Source of the DNA: Lethocerus indicus
Lineage: Eukaryota; Arthropoda; Insecta; Hemiptera; Belostomatidae
Direction of reading: 5' to 3'
Length of the DNA: 64,000 nt
Assembly (NCBI GenBank): GCA_019843655.1
Contig: JACDQD010000008.1
Span: 16,960,442 to 17,024,441, forward strand
This document shows positions 15,001-27,845 of this stretch, piece by piece. Numbering within the stretch: the stretch's first letter is position 1; every line of letters starts with the position of its first letter. Under the pieces are notes generated by a model. That model saw only the letters and a program-made list of their open reading frames with translations. It did not search any database and was not told where the DNA came from. The translations under genes were made by a program, and so were the position numbers.

Positions 15001-18000
15001 GGGGAGAGCCGGAGGATGGAGAAGCTGAGAGGGACAGCGTGAAATTACTAAACAGGTGCGACCTTGGGAGCAGACAGGGCCCGAGCGAGGCACACGGACG
15101 CTCTCACACGGGTACACGCGAGGAGTGCACGCCGCCCGCCCGGCCCTCTCATTATAAACCGAGGCACCGGCAGCAAACAACCTCTCGGCACCAATTATAC
15201 CAACTACCTGATTGGTCAAACTCGACGGATTGGATTCTCGTAAAGCGTACTAAGCATCTGACAACACGAATTACTCCAAATTCAACAGGCAGCATTTCCG
15301 AAACGATTCCAATATGCCTTCTTTTATATACTGAACCGTATTGCTTCATCGATATACAATACAACTAGAAATAAAAGGTAACACTGTGGCTCTACTCGGA
15401 GAATGCCGCGTTGTAAGAAATTTAACATCTCTGTTCTAGCTACATTGGGTCCAGACGACCGCTTCGGCGCCAGTACTCTTTCTGAAGTCATACTAGCAGC
15501 CTGCCGCTTGCAACTTCCACTAAGTCTAAAGCTACTAGCACTTATAAGTACGACTTTATTACTCATATATCTAACCTCACACGAATGAACGTTATTAGAA
15601 TCGCGACTAAACCATCGACTGACTGCTCAATGAGGTGTTTTATCTTTCTCCGCCCGGCTCGCCGAGAATAAAGCGAGGAGTTTCTTTCTTAAACTTTTTT
15701 AAAAATAAAAAACAAACTCCAAATCAGAATGCAGATTGTGTTGGCCGTCATTAACGCCGGGGGGAAGGAAGCCATCGGGAGGGGGCGGCCTATTCAAGCG
15801 AGGCCTCTTGTCTGCCATCTCTTTATGTGAATTGAACTCCCCCGACCCTCCCTCGGCTAAGGATTCATTTTTGTTTTTATTTCCTATCCGAAGCCGCCAA
15901 AGGAACGAGGGAGAGGGATCCTCCCGCTTCCTCGGGCCCCATTATATCTCGAAAACCGATCTGGATTGCCTCAAGTTTTTCTAGCCGGCTCCGACACGCT
16001 CTTCCCACTCTCTCACTCAACACCAAGCGCGAAACCGTCCACGCTCTGTATTAATATATTCCGGCGACCTCCTGACAGCTTTTTGAACCGAGTGCAACTA
16101 GGATTCCAGTAATTGCAAATATGTTCCAAAATGTTACTTATTGACTGCATACATTACTTTCTAACATGATATGAATTCAACTGTGGTAATACAGAATCGT
16201 TAGTATTAATCACAGCATCTATAATCACGCTATATAATAGCTAGTTGAAAAGCTAGTTTTTTAAGAAAAATGATTTTTTTGGCATCCGTTATTTAAAATT
16301 ATATTCACTTTAATAGTTGTGTAATATAAATTGAATTATTAAAAAACAGACACTCCATTATGAATAATAATACATGCATTCAAATGAAACGGTGTAAAAT
16401 TCACGTTTGCAGTTAGGAAAGCATTGGGTGTGAAGGAAAAGTTCATGGATGAGCAAGAAACGAAAAGAGTTTTTCTGCCTGAATACCCGGCCAAAGCGGG
16501 TGGTGCTGAAACGAATTGCATTTGGATTGTGCACATGGACTCCGCAGATTATTCCGCTTCTCTCATTACTGCTCAAGGCTCATTTTTTCCGAATGATGTA
16601 ATACATAACAAACTGGGAACAAATATAAAAGGCATATTCCGAATATCTAGTGTACATATTTTTATATGCACTAGAAATAAATACCTAGGCCACTATACTG
16701 ACGCTTCTCAAATAAGTCCAGTTTTCTCACTACTGTCCAGACAAACAATTAGCGTTTCATAATCTCAATAAGCGCTCCCGGATAATCTCCAATTACATTT
16801 CTAATTTTTTTTTTCATTTAACTTATTCTCTTATTCACGGAAGAATTGAGTTAACTCATTAAACCTTAATGAGTCATATATATTAGTTACATGTTAGAAT
16901 ATTGTAGTTATAACTAAAAATAAACAGAGGAAAAAAGATCCACCTGAATACACTTGAATAATTTTGAAAACAGTAGGGTCGTATATAATTTGCTTGAGGG
17001 ACTAAAAGAAAATCCCCGTAGCCAGCCACACGACTGAATGCTTTAGGGGACCCACCGAATTTTGACGCTGGCGGTTATGAGCTACACGCTGTTAGCTGTT
17101 TGTTAATCTGTGTCGCCCCACATTTGAATTTAAAAAGGGAGCTGCACAACAGCTCAGATGAGGGGAAATTAAAGCGTCCGCCGACACGGGCGACTCGACA
17201 AATAGGAGGACCTTTACATAGGACACAATTAGAGTACAAAAGGAGTGGGCGGGCCGTAATGGCGCATTGAACCCCGGGGTGAATGGCGGGGGAGGGGGGC
17301 CGCGGGTGAGAAAAGGCGATGAATTATTTAAACAGGGGTCTAGGGCAGCGTAAATAGGACGGTGGTCGGGTCGGGTAATGTAATTTGTATTTAATAACCG
17401 GTGAGCCGGGCGAATGGGGCTCTGAGCGATAATCCGAAGTGTAATGTATGCTAAGCTCGGCGGGCCGACTGTTTAAAAGGGTTTTTTTTACAGGGCTCGC
17501 GGGACTATTTACAGCCGGCGACTTGCCACAACAGTCGCAGTTTTACGGCTTTCGATTCCGCCCCTTACCCCCCATGACCCCCAACCCAGCACCGACGGCC
17601 GCCGCCCACTTAATTAAGTTGTAAATTGCCCGGCCGCCTCACTCCGAAAATGAATTATACGCAAATATATCACGAGTCTGAATCAAACAGTAATGTATAA
17701 TTATTCGTCCGAATTCCGCGGTATCGGTAGTTCCGCTGAATAGATGAACACAGTAATCAAGTGAAGCTAAGAAATAAATCGTTTAAAGATATATAAATCT
17801 TCTCCTGTAATATTAAACCAATTGAAGGCTATCATTGGAATAAAATCGGATAAACTTCCAGAGTATCAGCCTATACTGTTTTAATCTAATCAAACAAATT
17901 AAGAGTAGAGGATATATTTAGTTTATAATTTAGTTTATTCCTATCTCAACATATACATTATAAGTACATGGTAGTTTTTAATATAGACGCGGGTACCTGT
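9001..18000. other. Desert segment 2: densest GC-rich islets
   Basis: GC-rich islets lie near 9,120-9,600, 11,000-11,600, 12,000-12,240, 12,620-12,960, 13,560-13,830, 14,690-15,200, 15,730-16,060 and 17,030-17,650. The longest open frame of the desert (14,805-15,368, 187 codons) sits here. Its translation is rich in Arg, Ser, Thr and Pro with no domain, an opposite-strand frame overlaps it, and I do not call it a gene. Three GGCCGTAA-type motifs fall inside or next to these islets. Confidence 0.4.
17276..17306 (+). other. G-run cluster, possible G-quadruplex
   Basis: Runs of 4, 5, 6 and 3 G lie in 31 bases. The first loop is 8 nt, slightly above the usual 7-nt limit, and the others are 1 and 4 nt. 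It lies within the GC-rich islet at 17,030-17,650, next to a GGCCGTAA motif. A quadruplex is plausible but untested. Confidence 0.3.
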
Positions 18001-21000
18001 GTATTCACAGTGGGAGTACATGTAATGCTGGTCGATTAACAGTAAATTAACGCGTGGATGCAGTGTATTCAGAGAGATTTGAACCGCTGCTGTAGAATCT
18101 GAGCTCCTAAACGATATATTTCTTGCGGTGATAACTGCCTAATGGAGTTCTAAAATTTCCTTTGTAAAGGCTTAAAATTATTTATCTGATAGTACCAGAC
18201 ATAACACTGAGCAGGAAAAAATTTATAAAACCAAGACTTTCATACCAATATTGAACATATTTATTATGTACCGTGTAATCAATAGGCCGAGCGACTTAAT
18301 GTCAGAAAACAAACCCTAACTGTTAAGCAACGTGTATTCACTTCGCCGTTGGTTCACAGCACCCCGTAAAAATTTAGGGACAGTTAAAAAAACCACTGAT
18401 GAGCCGGTTCCGGCCCTGGCCGACGCCTTGAGCTTATAAGGGGGCTTCGGGACCACCGGCCCCCCCTCATTATCGAATTATAACCCATAACTCCTTTATA
18501 ATTGCATCGGATTATTAAAACAGACAGGGGCGTTATACACGCAACCAGCGTTTCCCGGACGGTTCTCAGAACGGCCTGCCGATGATATCGTCGCATTAAC
18601 CGACATTCCTATTGGCTTGCTCAATATACTTTTTTTGAGAATGTATTTTCGTTTTCACAAAATTCGAGCTATCGACGGAGGCACGTCCCACCCGGGCGGC
18701 AGCCGGAACGAGGAGAAATAATTATTATTATGCGCAACAAAAAAAAAAGGGAAAAAAAATTCTCACGAAACTCCCAATTTCTGAGGGGAGTAGTGATAAC
18801 ATCAAAATTAGGTTGGAACGCCGGCAGAAGTGGATATGGTTAAGAAGGATATTTCAGGTTAACATGAAATACGTGTCTTCTCTGAAAAAATACAGTCACA
18901 TTTACATACAACTGTTTTCCATGTATTATGCATTTTTATGATAATTTATTTATAATAATTTGTAGGAGTATATATCGTTAATGGCACTGAATTCGAAATT
19001 ATGTTCCTGTAAAACAAGATGGGGTGTAATGCAATTAGAACCAATCGAATGGTAACGAATTAAAAACTAGCCGCATGACATCTCACATTACATGTGGTGA
19101 AAAATCTATCATTTAAGAAGCCATACAACGCAAATGATTTCTTATTAGTATTAATTTCACCAACATAGTACCTACAAAAAAATATGCTTCGAACTATAAG
19201 GTGAATATATTTACTATTCGCGTGATCAAATTGAATTATTTCATGAAATTGAAACTGCATAAATAGTATACGTATGTTCATAGTTTGTAAATGATAAACG
19301 AAATATACACACTTGGAAAATGTTTACCGGTGTTTATTTAAAAGTATAACCGCTGATTGTAAACTGATTTAAATAACGTATTTCAAAAACTCATTTTGTT
19401 CCCTTCAAACCGGTCAACGTCGGCTTCATTTTGTATAATAACAGGGATCAATTCTTCGGCTTTCGTTTTTTTAAATTCCTTCCCCCCTATGTTGGAAGGC
19501 CTCTGAATATGCAACTAAGCACCAATTAAGTAGATAAAATATTAACTATTTAATTTCTCTTACAAGATCTATATTTGCGGGTAATTATCGAGTTCAATCT
19601 TTTCATAACGGGGGGGAGAGGTCGGGGCACTGCCCCTAAGATCTAAGTGATTCTACTATATTTAGATCTAAGATAATTACGAATGCAGTACCCATAGGCC
19701 GTTGACATCTCAATTATTAAAATGCGGCTAACCTTGATTCTTTTTTAATTTAAAAATCCCCCACTAAATTGAAAAGTCCTTGTTGGGTTATGCATTATCA
19801 TATTACATTTTTTATTAAAGCGCTACAAAAGTATATATTGTCCCCTTTTGTATACTCTAGACCTCAAAAATTGATTCTGACAGTGTTATAGTGGACCACT
19901 TTAAAGATTATAACTGCGTGCCTGTCCTCGTTGAAGCGTCTTGTTGAGTCGTGTCGGATAGCTAATAATAGCTAGAATCTGTTGAGAGTTCTGCATTTAA
20001 GCATACATGAAGGTATGCTGAACGGATATGAAGTAGAGTCAGCGAAGAGAGAAAAGGTATAATATTTAAAAGTGGGATGATAATACTCCTGAAATTCACC
20101 TCTAATCACGGAATACTAAGCAGGCAAAAAGTCACGTGCCGGACTTCGAAATCAGATAATTTCAGGAGGATCCCCCTCCCTCCCGCTAAAGGCGAAATTA
20201 TCGACTCCGTCCGGCCTCCAATCAAAAAGAGACTCCGAAAGTCTGAGACTTTTAAAAAAACGGAGCCTGATCGCCGCTATAAATAATAATCCGTTCTTTA
20301 ATAACAGGCCGGAAAAGGGGGGCCAACGCCCCCGCCGCCACTCGTTTCGCCTCTTAACTGATAAACGCGCCAAACTATTTAATATTAATGCGCGATCCGA
20401 GACGTCTTTAACCGGCCCAGTCAGTTCCCTCTCTTCGGCGTCCGGAGGGAATTGAATAATTGAAACTTACACATACACACTACACTGCTTTAGTAATTCA
20501 GTAAATATTAATGCAAACCTACAAACGCTTATTTCAGAAGTACTACGTATTATTTATTATAAACATTCAAATACTTTTACCTGGTATACAGTCTGCATGG
20601 CATCCCTCAAAGGTTGGTAGAGTAGTAGGTATTGCTATTATGATGGATCCCCACGTAACTAACACCTAGATTTCTTGGATATATAAGTGCATTACCTTGT
20701 CATAGTCTAGATTAACGGGATTTAAAATATCGTCAAAGCCCCGTTATTCCCAAATAGTTTGTTAAGCATTTTGGTTGCCGATGAACCAGCCAGCCACCAG
20801 CGGCGGAAAGTCACAAGGGTTCCAGTAGGGCCGTTAGATAAACTAATAATAAGAGAGTACACAAGACTGAGAACACTGCAAGTAGCCAGAAGTCCACAAC
20901 CGTCCGCGCTAATTGAAGGAGTGTCACAAAGGTCCCTCCCCAGGCTTCAAAGCAAATAAACTCATTCTCATTCGAGGAGAGACACGAACGACACCCAACA

Positions 21001-24000
21001 ATTACCGGTTTCTACGGATGACGCAATGAAATATAAACCATTAAAATTCTACCGAAGCTCACCTACACGCTGAGCCGGGTGCGCCCACACCTCCTGCCGG
21101 GCCTGCAGACTGACAACAATAAATCTTAGCCGACCCGGGGGAAAGCTTATTATTAAATGTTTGTACACCCCCAAAACGATTATTCATCAGTCGATTAGTA
21201 TCAGCTCCTCGGAAGGCCGGCTTCGAGGAGCTAGTTTTTTCCATTTTTCAATTTTTTTAAATTTCTTCCTTCTTTTTTTTAAAGCCGCTCCGCAATCAAA
21301 TGGACCAATCTAAATTCAATCGGACCGCCCCAATAAATAATTACGGACTTTTGCATAAAGTAGAATTTGATTTAGTGCCGACCGATATTAGGCGAATTCA
21401 CACTCTCTTCTCAGTTTATAAGTCTACTGTCTACTGTGAATAATGACAGCACCTTAATGTAGTATGGATGTTTGACGATATCTTTCATCTTAGGAAGCCT
21501 CCTGGTTTCTAGATAAATTATTTTCGGTATTAGGCAATTCGGTTTTATATTATATTTTCTTAAATTGCATGAAAACAGTGTCAACACAGAACACTGTTCA
21601 GTTGGAGGTTTCAAACAGCAACATATTTGGAACAGAACACAATGTAAAAAGAGATATTCCATCCAATTATTTGTACCGAAATAAACGTTGAAACGCTGTT
21701 CGCGATCGAAATAATTGAGAGGAATTAAAACGGGAGTAACTCTGTGAAAATAATTCGTTCGGCGGCGGTCGGCCGAATGGCGGTGTCACGTGCAAGCGAG
21801 AGGGCAGAACGGGAAAAAAAATATAATTTAAAAAAAATATGTTTCTCTTGGGGCGGAAAAGCGCGCTTTTCAATCAGTTGTGGCCGGCCGAATCCAATTA
21901 CGGTGCCGGCCCGTAAAATACGGGAACCCCCCCCCCATCCCGTCACAATGGTGGGGCCGCTAGCCGAATATTTTCCACCAGTTTCACCGCGTTCATGGAT
22001 TTCGGGTTACATTTGATTGCACTTATTAAGATGCTATACTCAAAGGATACTGCGTACGCACATTGTTTCCTATTACAGTGCTGATTATCGCTAATAATTA
22101 ATTTATGAGTTGTTTCAATACCATTTTAATTAATTTATCAAGTTATTACTATTATCGCTTAAAATTTTAATATTATTTCCCAGAGGCTTGCGTTTGATTT
22201 GAGAAATTTGTTAATGTTTTATTTTATTTGAGAAAATAGAGGTTACGGTAATTATGCATCTGTGTTTGTACATTGAATATTGAAGAGCTAATATTTGACG
22301 AAATCTATTCTTTATTATACTGAAAAATTGTTAATTTGTTATATGATACTTTATTTACATCACGAATTCCATTAGCGAAACAGTTACTGAACAGTGTAAC
22401 AGTTTTAGAATTCCACGGTACGGGAGAACCAGAGGCAATGTTTTATCTAATCCCAGGCAATCCGATCTCATATTACAAAAGTTTCGGTTTATACGATCAA
22501 CCCTCTCGGTCATTCTGAAGAGAAAACGTTGAAATACGATATACTTTGGTTAAGTGCCTTTTCCCTCCCCCATTTCTCCCGCTTCAACACTTGCACCCGA
22601 AAGATTCGGATATCCGAAACCTTCATTAACCTGTTCCTGGAGTTCGGGTACTGGGGCGCGAGTACAGCCCCTTGTAAAGCGTCAGAGAACACATTGAAAT
22701 CCAAAGAAAACATTAAGCTAGGTTCAGCAATATTTATTCAGGGCAAAACATTTCCACATGCCATACAAAAATTGAACGTGTATTAGTGTAGAATTTAAAT
22801 AAATATGTTTCAACAATATCCCAATTATAGACACAGTCAGTAAACTATATGCGTTATAACGCCATTGTTGTGTTACGTACCATCCGGTGCATTTAGAAAA
22901 AAAGAATGGAGTTATAACTCCATTCGTAGGCTCACATTAAATTATTACGTATTATTATTAATAAAATACGAATTGTAGATTCTATAGAATCGGTAATTAA
23001 ATCGCTTGATCGCTCAAGAAGGCAATGTTAAGACACTTTTCATACAAATAGCCATTCATTTCTTTGTTCTGAACTCTCTCACATTTCAACAATCCTTTGT
23101 TGACATGGACTCAAGACGAGTTTAGCAATTGAGTTTGCAGCCCGGTATTCAGTTGCAAATTCTTCTTCCTAGATTCCAGTGGCCCGAAGGCGAGAGACCA
23201 AAACACTCATAATTTCGTAAATGGATTTTCGCTAGCGTTTCGCCCAATTAACCCGCCAGCGCGGAATTCCGCTCCTGTGGGAATAATCCCTGCCCCTCCC
23301 CCCACGGTATAAAAAATGTCAGCAATTACCAGTCAACGAAATTAACGGTATTCGGCTAATGGTTAATTTACAACTAGACGAGCCCGGGATTAAACAATAA
23401 AAGACGACGCGGAAAACGGGCAACCCATTCCCGAACCTGGGTCGGCCAACAATGTTGAGAGCCCGGGTCAAAAAAAAACGTGTGAACCTCAAGTCCTCGA
23501 CCGGGAACAAGCCAGAAAACCCAGCATTAGACATGCCTTTTCCAGTTCGAACTGACACAGTCGAACACGCTCAGATTAATTCAGAATATCTAGCATTACC
23601 TCAACGCCTCTTGTGCACTCATTCCAGGCCTGATATCGATCAGTATTTTAACACGAAAGCAAACGTCGACGTATCTATTAAATTGCGGAACAGTCTCTGG
23701 AACGTAATTTCTCTGCGGTCAATTACAATATGCTGATAATAAGGGGAAATCATACAGGTACAGTGCTGTACGTTAAACGTTAATTAGAGGTGTGGCCCGG
23801 CGCGGAGTCGGGCTTATGACTTAGGGCGGGCCGGAGCCTGTTGCTCGCCCGTCGCTGGCGCACAATGGCCAGCAACAGTGCACCAACACAACAATGGGGC
23901 TCCCTCGAGTGTTTATGCGCTCGAGTGTTTGTGTCCTTCCATTGCCCCGGACACAGCCCGCACACGGCCTGTCCGGATCGGCACACGAGTTCTCGCCGTT

Positions 24001-26552
24001 TCTACCACAACCCGGGGCTCATTCCGGATTTGGCGATAATACAGAGCGGCCGACCTAAGCCACTCCTCCTCCTACACGATATTTACGTCTCAGAGGTTTT
24101 TGAACCCTAATCTCTTTGCACGATCCCGCCCCATATACAGCCATTCGATTTCCCGCGACCGCAAGAGTCGTGTTTAGACCCTGCCTGCGGCTCGGGCCTG
24201 AGAACAAATTATAATCTGATTTCCAGCAGGAAGAATTCAAACGGAGCTATTTCAATCTGTATTATTTCAAGAAAACAATACTGAACATTTACTGTGATAA
24301 ATTCAGTATATGTGTAAGATACGTATTGGGAGGGTTCAGGATGTCATCTCCCACACTGGTTATTTGATTCCTCCGAACGTTTTATTTCGTCGCACTAGCG
24401 CGCACTATTATGTTATCTTAAGGCATAGGACGCCATAGTTCAAGAAAACACCTCATGTAACGACAGATAATTGGAATATATGGAAGATATTTTAATCAGA
24501 ATTGGTACTCGGGTAATGGCGTTAGAAAGAAAGGTATCATTAGTTTTACATTAAGAAATAATAAAAGCTTGGTATATATTTTGAAATAATTGATGACTTC
24601 ACTAATTTAAATGGTCGTAAATACCAGTAAAATCACACTATAATAATGTAAGAAATTTAAATGTGATCAAAAGGACGGGCGTTCCGAACCCGTTCGGATG
24701 TTCGAACCGAATTCGAAACCAAACAAGACTTGGGGCGTTTCAAATAACTCGCCGGCGGTTAACTTGGTAAAAGGATACCGGAATTAAAAATTCCCGTCTG
24801 GGATGGGTCCGGCATTAAAAACGTCCCTGCGTTTTCGACCTAACACAAATTAACATAAACGGGATTTCCATGTATCCCTCTTGGCGTGTTTTTTTCTTCA
24901 ACTCTTCTTTTTATACCAGAAGTTACGGCTTCCTGCCCGCACCGTAACTCTATACACACTCGGGGTGGAAATAAAAAATTCCGACGAGGTACAAGAGGGC
25001 ATTCGAATAGGAAACCGGGAACCGTTAACGGTACAAATCTCATCGACTGTGTAAACAGCGAGATTTTATTCTGAGTCTACGAGTTCGATAAATTCGTTGC
25101 ACCGGATTCTCGGGTTGTAAACATCAAAACCAGTTTCTGGCTTCCCCCGGGCTAAATACGTATGTTCCAAACCGTACCTGCAAGCCTCGGTTACCAGCAC
25201 GTACTCATCATATGCACATATGCACCTCGATACGAAGGAACATTTCCTGGCAGCGACTTACATCTAATGTTTTCTCAAGTGGACTGTTTCTTTCAAACAA
25301 AAACAGTAATTAAGAAGTTTTACAAAGTAATATCAGTTCTGATATCATTTCTAGGAAGTTTAATATTGTTGGAAAATCTTTAAACATTGCTAGAGTTTGA
25401 TATAAATTAAAAAGCAAAAGACAATTTTCCTGTATTCTGGAAAAACAAATTAAAATAACCTCGAAAGACTAGTTCGTGTATTAATGGAATATTTTAATAT
25501 TTTTCTAAACTCCTCCTACAGCAATTCCAATAGATGACAAAATCTTCTTTAACATCAACCTATATGTTCACCAAACTATCATAATACTACCAATTAACCA
25601 ATGAAGCATGTGAATATTAAAAAATGATTGTTGGGTAAATTATATAATATTAATAAGAATGATTATACTTGTAAGAAACAAAGTTTATCTGGAACGCGAG
25701 TAAGGGCTAATTAAAATGTAATAACCTGCTACATGTATGATTGATACATTATACGTAACAATTACCCACATCTTGGCTCGAATATCAAACGTGGCGAAAC
25801 GTTCAACTCGCGACGGAGATAATGCTACTTGAACATTCATGGTCCTTTTCATAATTGACCTCGCTTTATTTTGGGACGCATCTCGAGGCCCATTAGTACC
25901 AATTTACAAACCGAAAGGAACAGCGTGTAACATGAAAATGTGGGCGGGTCCTGGAATATTGAGTTTCGTTTCAACCGAAATAAATATTTCTGTTTTACCT
26001 ATTCAAAGAAAATGGTCTGGATACCATTTATCGAAAACTCTTAAATAAAAGGTTTATTTATATTTCGCGATTAAATGTAGTCAAGTGATAAACGGGGTCG
26101 TGAACATTAGAATCTATCAAATGATAAATACAGGGAAACATCAGGTCCCATAAAATACATGTTAGCGGTTTGATGATATGTTAAGGATTTTGAATTAAAC
26201 TACCAATGTTAAACTGGAAATAGGAGTTGAATTTGCGTTATGACGTCAATTACCTGCAATTTAGAGGAGCAGAATCGACGGCTGAAATTGAAAATGTCTC
26301 GTTCTTCGATCCTACTTTTAAACACTTTCAAAGTGGTTTTTGTTGGGCTGGTTACAGTTGATTAAATCTAAAAACGAATCTGGATATCCCCGCTTTAAGT
26401 GGACTGAATCAATAATTTCATACAAAAGAATATAGGCCGTAAACAAAAAAATCTGAAAAAGTGCCGTCAAAGAATAGCCTCCCGTACTTCGGATATGAGT
26501 CGTTCCACTTAGAAAGGACGCGAAGGATTCTGGAACCGATAGAAAAAAAAGA

Positions 26553-26588
<36 letters not shown>

Positions 26589-27100
26589 ACGAGAGGAAAA
26601 AAGGACAATAGCCGGCCAACGAGCCGATTCCTGGACAAACGTCATTAACTCAGAATCGCCCTTCACCAATAATGGGGGACCTGTAAAGGGGGGGAATAAT
26701 GGAAGGTCTATTTAGCATCGGAGGAGGCGTGCATCGGCCGAGGAATGCAAACGAGCGACTCGCTCCTCCCTCCGGACCCCCCTCCCACTTTAACCGATCT
26801 CTTGCACTTGGCGGTAAATATATCCGAATATTTCACACCTCGTACCGTTGTGATCGAATTCTGGACGCCGCCATTCGGGAATATTCCCCCCGGTCTTCAC
26901 TCGGCCAGCCTTCAGGAATTTCAGCTATCTGAGAAGTCGATCTGAATATTATAACTTTTCGTTTTCTTCCTTTGGCAACGGAACACCTGGCCTGCCCGAC
27001 GGCCTTCCACCAGCTGACCCTCGAGGAGGAACGACGATGCGAGACTCCTACCTCGCGACCTTACTAAATCACTTGGAAGTGGCTCGATTTTTACAAACCA
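18001..27100. other. Desert segment 3: about eight GC-rich islets
   Basis: Islets lie near 18,380-18,720, 20,160-20,460, 21,060-21,240, 21,720-22,000, 23,220-23,560, 23,790-24,230, 24,670-25,060 and 26,460-27,060. The last contains a (GA)15 tract. Spacers such as 18,840-19,400 and 25,380-25,780 are strongly AT-rich. No coding potential is recognised. Confidence 0.4.
26555..26584 (+). repeat. (AG)15 microsatellite
   Basis: Thirty bases of uninterrupted AG dinucleotides inside a GC-rich islet. GA tracts can bind GAGA-factor/Pipsqueak-type proteins in insects, but a microsatellite alone is weak evidence of a regulatory element. Confidence 0.85.
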
Positions 27101-27531
27101 CGAAATCCTAACATTGTCTTACGTAAATCATTCACTATAATTTAGCAATTACTCTTTTACGAATTTCATTAATTTGGACACCTCATTAAAATTAAATACA
27201 TGGATAAAAACGTATTTTTTTTAAGGTATGAGAACAAGTTATAATGAGTATTAAAAAAGTAATGCTAACTTTAAAAACTGTAAAAGTAAGAGTTTTTAGG
27301 AACAATGATCGCTTTAACTATAAACACTAATAAAGAAGGAATCTGCTACAGAAAATGGATGGCATTAGTGTTACTAGTGTGAGGATCATTAGGACCTATT
27401 TTGTTAACGTCATCACTGAGATAGTTCAGGCCGCATAATTATTTATGTATGAAATACTCAAAGGTATGCAAGTAACCTTCTATTTTTAAAAAGTAAAATT
27501 AGTCCGTTTCATAATCTGCTCCGTAACGCTT

Positions 27532-27539
27532 ATGCAAAT
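27532..27539 (+). promoter_or_regulatory. POU octamer site ATGCAAAT
   Basis: Exact match to the canonical POU-domain octamer, about 270 bases upstream of the octamer cluster at 27,804-27,833. A single 8-mer is weak on its own; the call rests on its closeness to the cluster. Confidence 0.3.
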
Positions 27540-27803
27540 TGAAGCGGGTTTCCAACGAGTCCAATTTTCATTGAAATTCGGGACGTTCCTTTTTAAGGTG
27601 TATACGCAATTTCACTGCGAACGTTTAAAAGACGAAAGTAATAATTGTTATGGAGAAAACGGTTGAGGCGGTTAAAAAGGCTCCCCAAGTAAAATGGAGA
27701 TACGCCGTAGAAAATGCTAATTTTCTCGTCAGGCAATTAGGAGAAAACAGTGTGAATCCGATGAAAAAATCGGACGTCAGTATTTAACAGCAAGTCTGAA
27801 AAG

Positions 27804-27845
27804 ATGTGCAAATAGATGCAAATTATTGCACATATTTTTCACGTG
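27804..27845 (+). promoter_or_regulatory. Inverted POU octamer cluster plus CACGTG E-box
   Basis: ATGTGCAA at 27,804-27,811 and its exact inverted copy TTGCACAT at 27,826-27,833 flank a perfect octamer ATGCAAAT at 27,816-27,823. A CACGTG E-box follows at 27,840-27,845. The sites are packed within 42 bases in an otherwise AT-rich spacer. This looks like a compact enhancer core for a POU factor and a bHLH factor. The motif identities are established; use in this animal is inferred. Confidence 0.35.

Noticed and set aside
14805..15368. 187-codon open frame, the longest in the desert
   Set aside because: No domain, and low-complexity Arg/Ser/Thr/Pro-rich translation. Frames on the other strand also overlap it, as expected in GC-rich DNA.
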